Assembly (NCBI GenBank): GCA_950295325.1
Contig: OX485803.1
Span: forward strand, 25,783,554-25,847,553
From: Polytrichum commune
Taxonomy: Eukaryota; Streptophyta; Polytrichopsida; Polytrichales; Polytrichaceae
Length of the DNA: 64,000 nt
Direction: 5' to 3'
Both the position numbers and the translations under genes were made by a program. Numbering within the stretch: the stretch's first letter is position 1; each line of letters begins with the position of its first letter. Of this stretch, positions 44,571-56,000 are shown piece after piece. The notes under the pieces were generated by a model that did no database searches, was not told the DNA's origin, and saw only the letters and a program-made list of their open reading frames with translations.

Positions 44571-44940
44571 GATGTGGGAAATTAGTGAAGGTGATACTAA
44601 ATTTCTCTACGCCATGAAATTAGTGCCACCAAAAAGATCTAGGAAATATTGTTCATATCAACATTCTTCATTAAAATATTATTCATAGCTACATTGTCCA
44701 ATGAAAATACCAACATTATTCATCTTGGCCCTATTCATTGACAAGCATGTATTTGCATAAATTTTTTGAATACTCTACAAACACCTTATAATATACTTTT
44801 TTTTTCTTGTTTGGAATGTGTGGTAAACGAGTACTTGTTCATGATTTAGTACCAGTTAGTAAAAAAATTAGCCCACGCTAAATTTGAGACTTGGCAAATT
44901 AGTGCATGTTTCGAGAACGAGTACCACACACACTAATTGG
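44571..44940. mobile_element. MITE-like repeat, family R, copy 2
   Basis: Colinear homologue of 2373-2747, with ends GCTAATAGTGGATGTGGG and the complement of CCAATTAGTGTGTGTGGTAC. Diverged; non-coding. Confidence 0.65.
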
Positions 44941-45810
44941 GATATTGAATGTAGCTACTTGAAGGAAAAAATAAACTTACTACTTGGGTATTTGGTACTT
45001 GGAACTTGGATATCTAGTGCATTAATGGAAATTTACTTGGAAATTTGCTACTTTCAACAATGAGGGGACACTTAGATTATCAAGGCTACTTGGATACTTG
45101 GTTCTACTTCACATATAAACTAGCACAATACTTGATCTTAAAGATGGATTCCAACACAATTTGAAAAAAAAATATAGCAATTAAATAGGAAAAAAAAACT
45201 TCTATCACTACAAAAGAATCAAAATTCTCCAAACCCAAGAGCATCCTAGGACACTTTTTCATATGAACAAGCATGAAACAACATAGTTTAGTTTCTCCAA
45301 CTCGGTGTCATATTACAAATATTCATAAACTATGTGGATGAGATTACAAGCGAGTTGGCTAAAAAGTGAATTTGGGAAATTATGCATAAAATGATCCAAG
45401 TTCATGAAAAAATAATTATTAACAACCTATAGAGTGGAGTGCCATGTTTCTCTTCTACACACGAAGAATATAATCATGAATGCACACGAGACACCATATT
45501 ATATACATCGAGAACTTTCAAACTTTTGCACATTACCCAACCATAGGAGAGAAACAATAAGATGATCCTCTCTCCTCCCCCGAGCTCTCTCTTATACCTC
45601 AAAGGCAATTCTAGTCTTATCTATCTTTATCCATAGTACCCAAGATATGCTATTAGAAGTCTCGAGTCTTATTAAATTTAAACTGGAGTTTCTTTATCTA
45701 TATACATAGACCTTTTCACTATATGATCTTATTTTATCTTTTGGGTTAATCACAACCCTTTAGGTGGATTGTCTAATTCCAACTTGATGCATTAATTTGT
45801 TCTTCTAACA

Positions 45811-45847
<37 letters not shown>

Positions 45848-45960
45848 GATAATATTTTTCTTTGTTTCTTTCTTTGTCGTGACTTCTCTATTCTCACTAT
45901 AGCAATAGTGGGGAAGCCCAACAATAGATAATAATACAACACTTTTATTGGTTGTGTTTG
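44941..45960. other. Intergenic, no gene seen
   Basis: AT-rich. An (AC)n(AT)n microsatellite occupies 45809-45848. A block near 45537-45590 (ACCCAACCATAGGAGAGA and CTCCTCCCCCGAGCT) is inverted near 47939-47993. Confidence 0.5.
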
Positions 45961-46355
45961 TAGGACAAAGACTATGCATCATCTTCTATGTTTCAAGAGC
46001 AAATTTCCTAACCACTTTGTGTTCACACTTGGACATTAATTGTGTCCTTCTATTTTTGGTGTGGTTAGTTGAATGTGTATGTTAACTATATATATATACA
46101 TAGTTAACTATAGTTTCTCCCTAAAATGTATTGAAAAATAATATAGTTAACTATGGATATTTTGGCAATAAAAATTTAATTCTAAATTGTCGGGTGATAA
46201 ATGAGTAGCTTCAGTCCTTCACCCGCATTTGAGAAGAAGGTGCATAAAATCCAAGAAAATAATGGTTATAGATATAGTAAATAGCCATGGAATGGCATGA
46301 GCAAACTGGACAACTACAATTATAGTCTTTCGTAGTAAAGGACAAAGCCTCACGG
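45961..46355. repeat. Inverted dispersed repeat, arm 1
   Basis: About 395 bp matching the reverse complement of 49400-49793. Shared blocks include TTCACACTTGGACATTA, CCTAAAATGTATTGAAAAA, GTAAATAGCCATGGA and GGACAAAGCCTCAC. It contains an AACTATAGTT-rich segment (about 46075-46165) related to the 50344-50964 element. The arms flank the foldback structure at 46.6-47.7 kb at unequal distances. Confidence 0.65.
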
Positions 46356-46579
46356 TTCTACCGCTTTCTTGTTTTCATTATCTATTTTGCGCCCATCCTT
46401 AATACTTTGGACATAGTGCATTCTTTTCAAATTTATGATCTTTTGGCGGTTGCAACGCATAAATCGTAGCAAATTCTTTTAGCTGATGGATGAATCATCA
46501 TAGAGAAACATTGCAATTAAATGAATTGCATATTTCTAATAAATTGTTGTACTTGGGGCAACTAATACCAACTTGATTC

Positions 46580-47765
46580 AGTCATCCATTGTTATAGATG
46601 GACTGTCTAAGTCCAAATTTACTCATTCATCCATTCCTCAAGTTGGAACTGTTTAATTCCAACTTCATTCGTTTATTCATTGAGAGTTGTGTAGCTCTTA
46701 TGAATAACATCCACCCAACATGAGTTGTTTAGTTCCGATTCTTATCCTCTAGTTGGAGTTGTCTAACTCCAACACAAAGATCATTCAGAGGGAGGTATCT
46801 AACTCCCAATTGGAATTGGCTAATTCAACGCAAACATCTTTAGTTGGGAGTTGTTTAACGCCCGTGCACAATTCCTTTCATGGGTTGTTTAGCCCCTGTG
46901 CAACATTATTTCTTGGGTTGTTTGACCCAATTTTTTTTGGAGTTGTCTAACTGCAAACACCATTTTGCTCACATGCTAAGTGCAACAACATATGGTTAGT
47001 ATCTGTTTTTTGCATAATCCAACTTTAAATATTTCAATCCCAAGTATATCACAACCAAGTTATGAAAAAATCAATTCTATAGTTTGTCAAACTAGGGTTG
47101 GTAAGCTAAGTTGTATTTGCATTGACCAAATCACATTGCTATGAGATGGGCCAAAACTTAAGGTGGTGGATCCCACAAACCACACTTTATTTTAGATCTC
47201 AAAGTTCTTTAGAACATTTATCCATTAAACCTAAAAAATTAAAGGACTATACAAAGTAGTATTGATGAATTTATTTGGTTATTTAATGTTTTCTAATATG
47301 CTATAATCATCTCGTAGTACTACATAATCTATAAAATGATATTCTTAACCTCGGTGTTATGTAACTAGAAATATTGATGGGTGTGAATCTTCTACTCACA
47401 TGTGCTAATGTGTAAGCATAGGATGATGGGAACAAGACAACTCCCAATTGAAGATGGATGGATTGGAGTTAGACAACTCCAAATTGACGACATGTGCACT
47501 GGAGTTAGACAACTCCAAATTGACGACATGTGCACTGGAGTTAGACAACTCCACATTTAGTGCATTGGAATTAGACCATTCCAGATTGGGAACATGTGCA
47601 TAAGAGTTGGACATCTCTAGATGAGGTGCACTAGAATTAGACAGTTCCAAGTAGAAGAATGGATGATGAATCAAGTTGGAATTAGACAGTTCCAACTAGA
47701 AGAATGGATGAATGAATGAAGTTGAAATTAGACATTTTCAACTGGAAGAATGTGATTGAGTTAAA
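46580..47765. mobile_element. Foldback-type element with arrays of covarying hairpins
   Basis: Two arrays in opposite orientation (46600-46954, 11 units; 47428-47741, 9 units) flank a central unique part of about 470 bp. Each unit is a small perfect or near-perfect hairpin such as TTGGAGTTGTCTAACTCCAA, spaced about 25-60 bp apart. Linkers outside the hairpins (for example CATTCATCCATTC) also match between arms, so the arms are long terminal inverted repeats. The architecture resembles foldback transposons, whose ends are built of short repeats. No transposase and no target duplication were found. Exact outer ends are uncertain. Confidence 0.7.
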
Positions 47766-47807
47766 AGATGGAAGAAGGTTCTAGAAGAAACAAGATAGAA
47801 GATTCAG

Positions 47808-47811
<4 letters not shown>

Positions 47812-47892
<81 letters not shown>
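47812..47892. repeat. (AC)n(TA)n microsatellite
   Basis: About 38 bp of AC followed by about 43 bp of TA dinucleotides. Confidence 0.95.
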
Positions 47893-47897
<5 letters not shown>

Positions 47898-48659
47898 TGG
47901 AAATGTGAATTTAAAATAATGCCTATGGCATAAGGAAAAGCTCGGGGGAGGAGAGAGGGGCTTTTTGTATCTCTCGATCCTATGGTTGGGTGGTTGAGCT
48001 TAGACCAAGATCTAATTGGTCTATGATTGTAATTAGATGTTATAAAGAAAATTAATTGAGTTCTTCCACCCATCATTTTTATTGATAATTGTTATTGTGA
48101 AAGTTGGTGGCAAACATTTGGGAGGTTTGTTACACTTGGCCATTTAACAACACAAATTAGTATTCAGTTAGTCAAATACAACAAGTTAACGTATCATCAC
48201 TTAATAAGCTCTTAATTGATACCCTAATATTCAATCATTTGACAACCTAATATAGTGGTTAGGCATTCACACACACCAAGTTAGAGTATCGTCATGAAAC
48301 AAATTATTGATTAATACTTTTTTAATCACTTAAAAACCTAAATTAATAGTTAGGCGTTCACAAATAACATGTTAGGGTAACAACAACAACAACAACATAG
48401 TTATTAAAGCCTATGATTGGCAAATTTGTGATGAAGGATCCATGGTTTCCAACAAATGTATATATTCTAGCTATATTATATTTCAATAAAAACAATGGTA
48501 TCCATATAACATTTATTTCAATAATATTATAAAAATATATTCACAAAACATAACACACACTAAAAAAAGACTGATGAAGGGTTCATGGTTTTCAATCAAT
48601 CGTATACATAATAGAGACACAATCAAACTTATGCAAAGGGAGTTGTCATGAAATGCATA
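47893..48659. other. Intergenic, no gene seen
   Basis: AT-rich; a short (AAC)n run near 48377-48396. No supported gene. Confidence 0.5.
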
Positions 48660-49399
48660 AGTGAGAATGTATGTACATGAACATGAACATCATCATCTTA
48701 TAAGAAAATGAAAGATAAGGAAGAGATATTACCACTAACTAGTACTACGTTGGGGTATTATCATTGCATCTTACAACAAACACGTAGAATATGCATGTTA
48801 TGAATGTGAGGTTAGGGTTTATAATTGGTATAGGTATTGGAATTAATGATTAAGGTAGCGACTGTGATACATGCTCTCAATTTACACCCTAATAAAGACA
48901 TTTAAGGCCATTTTATAAATTGGAATGTAATTTAACAACCCCATATGTGTGTATTTACTTTGAAACTATGATTAATTGAATGTCTACAATATGAATGTTT
49001 TCTTATTGTTCACATAGAAGGACACCACAAAGATGATGATATTTACACGAGGAAACATGTGCATGTTTTTCAACAATTGGAAGATTATATTATTATTATT
49101 ATTTCTTCAATAAAGCCTTGAAGATATGAGCAATCCAATAAGCGAAGTGAATTAGCTATAAATATCATTAAATATCGATTAATGATTGATGTTAAGGGAT
49201 TGTGCTATTTAACAAAATGGATCAAAAGCCACATCATGCATACCCTCCCACCCCCTCTAGTTCATAAAAACTTTGGAAAATAAAAGTCCAAGCTCATCAT
49301 GTGCATATGTTTTCCTCCTTACTTTGAGATTAGTAAAGAGGGAACAATGAAGGCCTACCTTCCAACTTGCAATGCACCCTCTAAAACAAGAAAATGTTA
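48660..49399. repeat. Dispersed repeat pair, copy 2
   Basis: Direct-orientation homologue of 40660-41690 (see that entry). Shorter and diverged. Non-coding. Confidence 0.6.
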
Positions 49400-49793
49400 A
49401 AATTGTGAGGCTTTGTCCTTTCTTATGAAACACTGTAATTGTAGTTGTACACTTTGCTCATGCCAGTCCATGGCTATTTACTATACCTATAACCAACTAT
49501 AATCAGTTATATTTTTTTTCAATACATTTTAGGGAACAACTATAGTTTATATATATATAAACTATAGTTTACTACATTTTTTGGTAGGTCAAATTGCAAA
49601 CAACTATAGTTACGAAAGGCAACTAGTTAATTAAAAGTTGAATTAGTTGGTTAGTTGTCCAAGGTATGCAAGTTTTCATCGTTCACGTTAAATAAATTGG
49701 ACCAAAAATAGCAAGAACAAGTAATGTCCAAGTGTGAATGCAAAATGGTTAGGAACATAAAAGTTGATGCATAGTACTCTTGGTCCTATAGAC
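49400..49793. repeat. Inverted dispersed repeat, arm 2
   Basis: Reverse-complement homologue of 45961-46355. It contains a larger AACTATAGTT-rich insert (about 49480-49670) with a TAGTTGTCCAAGGTA end like that of the 50344-50964 element. Confidence 0.65.
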
Positions 49794-50343
49794 AAGCCAA
49801 CAAACACCATACCACACACATGATGAATTCATCCATTTTTGGGGGTTGGATGAGCTAACGTAGACATTGCGAATCCTCAACTGCCTCTTTGAAGGACTTC
49901 CCCAATAACTTTAAGTTACTAAATAGGGTGCTATGCTCCAACCCACCCATGCTAGTGGGACATGTCTACAATCACATGAGGTGAAAACACATGCATTTAT
50001 GTTACGACATGCATAGTTTTTTCTTAGACAATTTGACCCTAGAACAAAAATTAGAGACCCTTGAATTAGTATAGTGGGACCCACTCGAGATGGATAAACC
50101 ACAAACCTATAGGTCTTTGCTTTTATTACTACACTAAGTTATATCTATATATATATAATTACCATATATGTAAATAGTCATATGGTAATTTATGTCATTT
50201 TGGTAATTTTTTCTTATGACACTTTTTATGGATAAGTTTGCAAGTAATGTCATCCCAACTCACTTTTAGTTCGTCTAAAATGCAAATTATTGAAACAAAA
50301 TTTGGTATATTCAACATGTGAACATTTATGTAATGAAATATTG

Positions 50344-50964
50344 CAAAACCTTGGACAACGAACAACTAACTCAACTATTTGTTAACTAGTTGCCTTTCGT
50401 AACCATAGTTGTTTGTGATTTGACCTGCCAAAAAATGTAGTTAACTATAGTTGTTTTAATTTTAGTCTACCAAAAAATCTAGTAAACTATAGTTATATCT
50501 AGTTAACTAAAGTTGAGTGCAGCTTGCAATGTAGTACCAGGACATATCAAAGCATCTATATCTTTTATTTTTTCCTTTTATTTGTAATTTTAAAATTGGG
50601 ACCTAATTCCATTGTGACTCGTACTCAATCAACACCCAATGAATATGACCTCATTATCTATAAGTAACTTAAAGTATAATGGGTTCAACTGTTGCAAGGA
50701 ACAATGGGTTCTATTCCTTATTGGAATAGGCTAGCACGGGTGACAAACGTTGATTATAACATAAGGTCTCTTTTACAAATTATTGTAATATATTTCATTT
50801 CATTTTTTGAGATAAATGAAAGAACTCGCCGGTTGGCTCCTTACATATTTTGGGACTCTCGAGTTATAGTTGTTTGAATTTTTCTAGTTAACTACAATTG
50901 TTCCCTAAAATGTATTGAAATAAATATAGTTAATTGTAGTTATTTTGACAATTGTCCAAGGTCT
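50344..50964. mobile_element. 621-bp element with 9-bp duplication, AACTATAGTT-rich
   Basis: Inserted in family P copy 6 and flanked by a perfect 9-bp duplication GAAATATTG (50335-50343 and 50965-50973). The ends carry ACCTTGGACAA and its inverted counterpart TTGTCCAAGGT. Interior palindromes of the AACTATAGTT type are shared with 46075-46165 and 49480-49670. A 9-bp duplication suggests a Mutator-like origin. Non-coding. Confidence 0.7.
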
Positions 50965-51114
50965 GAAATATTGTCTTGGATGAAAATTCAATTAGTAAGT
51001 GAGAGTTATTGTAACATTGTAGATCTACAATGCCCAATTTTGTCTACAAGGGAAGACAAACAATGTTAGGTTTACATTTAGTGTTGGCAACATTACACGG
51101 GCGGTTTACAATTA

Positions 51115-51525
51115 GGGTCGGTTTAGACTATGGTGAAGAAGTGCACTAGTCAAGAATTTAGAAGGAATGAAGCAATATAATTGGCTACAAAATGGGTTCT
51201 TCACCGGATAGGGTTTACGCTACGGCGAAGGTTTCTCTAGTGAAGAACTACAAACATGGATGAAAATCTGACAAACGATTGTTAGCATGGCAACCTTTTT
51301 TTGCTAGGGGAGTTTTTTCGGAGGTCAAGTTCCTTTGGCAACCTCAAACCCTCATACAAGAAACTCGACCTTTGAAGAACTTCAACTCAAGGCATTCTAT
51401 TAATTATTATTTTTCAATCTTGTTCGCCATACCAACTGTTGCCTCAAATAACCTTGTCTTGGGTTGAAATTACTGACCGATTAATACACTTCTTCACCGT
51501 AAACTAACTTACTCTAAACCGGCCC
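51115..51525. mobile_element. 411-bp Harbinger-like MITE with TTA duplication
   Basis: Inserted in family P copy 6. The ends GGGTCGGTTTAGACTATGGT and the complement of GGGCCGGTTTAGAGTAAGTT both continue into GGTGAAGAAGTG. It is flanked by TTA at 51112-51114 and 51526-51528, as expected for PIF/Harbinger. Non-coding. Confidence 0.8.
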
Positions 51526-51574
51526 TTACTAGTATTGAGCACGACAATAGAGTTCGTGACAATATTTAGCGTAG

Positions 51575-53077
51575 ACTCCTTTACCTTTAATTAACATGGT
51601 GGTGGGGCCCACCTTAAAGAGGTGGACGTTTAGCCGTGGCCCTACAACCCTAACCTTACATACAAGCTTATTTAAAGAAAGACGGCCAGATTCCTCTTAA
51701 TAGCCATTTATTACAAGCTGCATTTATCTTAAAATACACAATAAACCACAACCTAACAATAGCTCTATAGACGACACTATCCATAATACTTATACGATAC
51801 GATACTTATACGAATACGAAGAGACGTACATTGTACGATACGGTCTTGAGCGAGATCTTGGCCCTGTCTGCTCATCCTCAAGGCGAAGCCAAGTGGGAAT
51901 CCATCGTGGCCGTCCACTCTCCGAGGATCCAACGACTAGATTCCACTCTCTTCCCTCAAGGGAGGTGTGTTCCCTCCAGTTTCTTTTGTCTCTCTCCGTC
52001 TCGTTTCTTTCTTGTCAGCCGGACTCACACCCGAAACAGATCGGCCTATAACTGACCAGATTCGCGCGCTGCGTCGTTGATGGATTCCGCACCCTTTTCC
52101 TTTTCACGAAGATCGGTAGTAGTTGCAACGTCAATTCGGGTTTCAGTATGTTAGGTATTGAGTCCTCCAGTTTTTTTGCGAAAGTTTGCTTGCTTGCAGT
52201 GATGGTGATGATGTTGATGATGTTGATGAATGAGGTTTGCCTCCCTCCCTCCGCCGGCCTTTCCCTTTTGCTTCTCTCTCCCGGTCTCCTTCGTTCTTGG
52301 CGCTGAAAAGGAGGGAGAGAGAGTGAGAGAGAGAGAGAGAGGGGCTAAACGAGTGATCAGAGCGATTCGTGCATTCTGTCGTCGCGTTGATTCCGAGGCG
52401 TCATGTGGTGTATGTATTGAATCTCATGCTTTGGTTTGGTCACAAGAATATGAGTCTCGTGGGTGTAGGTAATTCAAAGCTGATGAACAATTACCAGTTC
52501 TTCAACAGTTACTTTGCAATTTATTTGTGTCCTTGGGATCAAATTTTTGCGTGCCCAACTTCTATTTATATAGTTCACCTCAAGGGTCGGTTGCACGTTA
52601 CAGCTCTACTTTGCTCAGTAGTAGATTCTTATAATCCAGTTCAAGAGATATTTTTCTTGATGCTAGATTCAGTTTCTAGTTTTTGGCTCGACATTGTGAT
52701 TGTAGGGGCTCAACTTAAGGATTATATCGTCTATGGACTTTAGCTTGCACTCATTGCTGGCATCATATCTTTAACAACTGCAACTCAATTGGCTGGACAC
52801 TAGCGATTTATAGTTTATCAAATTTTCTCATGGAAAAGAATCCTGACTTTGACGTGAAACATTGCTCTGCGTAAACAGTTCATTGAAGACCGTTCAAGGC
52901 TAACTGAGCTACAAGAGCGATCTTACACTTGAAGGAGTTGTCCTCTTCCTTAATGTCCAATACCCAGGTATTGGTCGAATGTTGAAACTTTGGGCTTGAA
53001 GATTTTGCAGTGTGCCAGGGGACTAATTTTTTGCTTGAGTGATGTTGTAACTCGCTTCAGTGACGGTTTTGAACAGG
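51575..53077 (+). promoter_or_regulatory. Upstream / probable 5' leader region of GMI1-like gene
   Basis: The stretch from about 51800 becomes less AT-rich with CT/GA tracts (for example 52313-52341) and GATGATGTTGATGATG-type repeats, typical of plant promoters or 5' UTRs. An AG acceptor at about 53059-53060 followed by 17 bases and the ATG suggests a 5' UTR intron. No start site or TATA box was assigned. Open frames at 51831 and 52369 have no known motif. Confidence 0.4.
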
Positions 53078-56000
53078 ATGGCAGGATCATCCTCATTTCA
53101 ACAATCATCGCAAGGGGCAGAGAGCAAAGTGACTGGCCGTTATCAGGAGTCTGAAGGTCTTCCTCACAAAAGGAAGCGGCCTCTTCATGATGAAATATTC
53201 TCCTCTGGCAGCCCCAGTTCTTGTGTAGGTCCGCAGCCAAGGAAACGGATTTCTTTTGGTGATCCATGTCGATCTCCACGCAGTGAACAAACTGTGACAG
53301 TTTTGCTTCCTAATAGCACACAGGTGGTTTTCTCCCCCCCATCTAATGCATGCCCAAATTTTCTCCACACTTTTCTCTCTTTAGCCCAGAGGAAGGCACA
53401 AGATAAGCTTGGAGAGCTGGTGTCGGAGGGCACAAGAAATATACAATGGGGCCCGCAGATATGGCTCGAAGATTATCAAGGGAAGCGCATAACTGGTGAT
53501 GATGCATTGCGCAAAGCACTTACTCACCCAACTGTCCTTCTGCAGGTAAACTTTCCAGACACCTTATGGGCTAAATCACCATTGTACATTTCTGTTTAGA
53601 TGAATCAGTCAATCATTATACCTCCATAAAATTCAAGTCCTTACTGATTTTCCGGGAGCTAGAATCTGTTCAGGCATGTCACAAACGTATTGTCTTGCTT
53701 TAAACTGTACGGTGTGTTTTAGATTACTAACCTTGAACTGATTGCATAGTCTATCGAAAGTCTTCAGACTGTACGGTTATCCTTAGTTTACTGAGCAGCC
53801 CCGCTTGTGTTGAAAACATCTGTAACCCTAATTCTACATGAGGCAGGATGGACATGCTGATGCAAGACATTCTCTTCAGGTATGTCATTTCCCTGTGCTC
53901 CTGTGTTTCCTGACCTTTGAAAGGTTGGATATTATGTTTGATGTATTGCAGATTTGATAGTGCAACACTAAATGAGGTCGCTGTAGGGATTTACATGGAG
54001 CATCTGTGATGAATTTTTGTAACTCCTTTTTGTTTGATGCATGGTTTTTGTGGGGGTATAACACTGTGATTACAGTGGGATATCACTCCTGACCCACATG
54101 TGCTTGGGAGACTTCCTCAAGGGTACAACCTGGAATATGCACTTGCTGACGAAGTGGTGAAGTTTCTCACACTGCTTGGTGAATTTTCTTCATTTATTTT
54201 GGCCAGCTTCAGGTTATTTGCTCCAAGGTTCAAAAAGCAAAATCATAAGTGGAGGATTTCTTTGGTGCATTTATACTGTGGTTGTCTATTCTTTATGTGC
54301 AGGATAATGCTCTGCAAGCTGTATGGAATGTGACGAACAGAAGGCGATTGATCAGGTAAACCGCACATACTGAACACTGATCTCCCTTATGGATTCTAAA
54401 TATTGTTGATTTCTTGTACTTGATTGTATATTGAAAGTGGGCTGTGTTGTTTCAGTGTAGACATTCAACCTGACATCATAAGAATTTTCGACACAGGCTT
54501 GGGAATGGATGCAACCAGCCTTAGCAACTGGTAAGCAATCTAGTTGACTTTATCATGCTCAATTACAAATTTAAATAGACGATTGTCCTGGTATTAGTAT
54601 TCATTACAAGAAGTACGATCTTGTGATGTTTATCCACTGAAATCTCGATCCTCTCTGCTCGTTATGCATATAGGGCCACAATTGGACGTACAACTCATCT
54701 TGATGTCCATAAGGAGGCTATAGGGGGAAAACCACCATACCTTAAGCCTTATTTAGGAAAGTATGGAGCTGGAGGTGTTGCGGCTGCTCTTCACCTGGGC
54801 AGGTAACATGCTCTTCTGCTATCTTGAAAGGCATGTCACATCCATGCAAACTCATAAGCTGACTTCATTCCGTGGTCCTTGATTGAAGGGCAGTGTCGTA
54901 AGTTTGTCATCAAAGACAACAAAATCAGATAAAGTAGTAACACTTGAGCTCAAAAAGGAAGAGTTGGACAAGCGTCGAATTTCAGTTGACAGAGACCCTG
55001 CCAACAAGTGGAAGGTACACCTCTTCTTCCTTTTTGCTTCTATCCCCAAATAAACCTCAATGACTGCTTGATAATTCCTCATGTAAATGAACCTGAAACT
55101 ACTAAATGAACATTTTTGATGAGGAATGATTTGTGTAAGTACAACGCGTAGTGTTTTTCTTCCTTATGTTGATGTTAGACAAATCATTGCTTTGGTGCTG
55201 ATGCAGGTTCCAGGACGATTTCGAGAAATGACAGCAGAGGAGAAGCAAAAAGCTGGGGGTGGAAGTTTTACCATGGCAAGTGTTGTCGACACTTTGTTTA
55301 TCAGCTTTGTACTTGAGGTTTTCTACATTTTATCATTATTGCCAATGCTTCTTGGTATCCACAATGTGCAATAGCTGAAGTTTCAGTCCAACTTGTTTTA
55401 ATTGTCTGCAGGTTGAACTCACAAACTTGAAGAGGCAATATTCAAGAGATATAGAGAGAGAAATTTCAAGAACTAGACGACTCCTCGCTGATATCTACTT
55501 TTATTACATACATGTAAGTATGTCATACTTTAATTTCTCAAAAGCCAGTCCAATCCTTGGCCATTTTCTTTACCCATATCTGGCAAAGGCTCCAAATCTT
55601 TTGAGGAACACCACATTTGCATAATATTGGGTTCTGGTTGTCACTCTCCTGTTGCATTGTGAATGGCAGTCAGATGAATATGGTGTTCCAAATATGTCTC
55701 TGAAACATCCTATTGAAATTGAGGTGAATGGAGAGAATCTGGTCGGGATTGATAAGTGTGAGACTGCAATTTCCAATGTACGCACCTGCAAGGGGAAGTC
55801 ATTTGTGATTGATCTTGTCTTTAAAGGACCTATTGAAGGTATGATCTCTTGTACTTGAACTCCCAAGACGTTTTTATGAAGATTTTGTTTCTGGTTTGAA
55901 TTTCATCTGTATTGCAATTACTAGGTCTCTGTCTGAGTTCCTTTGTGGGTACAGATCCTACTGAAGGAGGCCGTAGTCGATCTCAAAACAGAGCCTTGGC

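Larger units (their letters stand above)
50129..51574. mobile_element. MITE family P (long form), copy 6, split by two nested elements
   Basis: An inverted relative of 39007-39403. Its left part ends at GAAATATTG (50343), continues after the first insert at TCTTGGATGAAAATTC, and continues after the second insert at CTAGTATTGAGC to the GTAG tip at 51574. The left end also contains an expanded (TA)n tract. Removing both inserts restores colinearity with the intact copy. Confidence 0.75.

Noticed and set aside
46580..47765. CRISPR-like appearance of regularly spaced palindromic repeats
   Set aside because: Repeat and spacer lengths vary, linkers are related to each other, there are no cas genes and the host is a plant; the arrays are inverted relative to each other.
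52369..52743. 124-codon frame upstream of the GMI1-like gene
   Set aside because: No recognised domain; more likely 5' leader or intron sequence of that gene.
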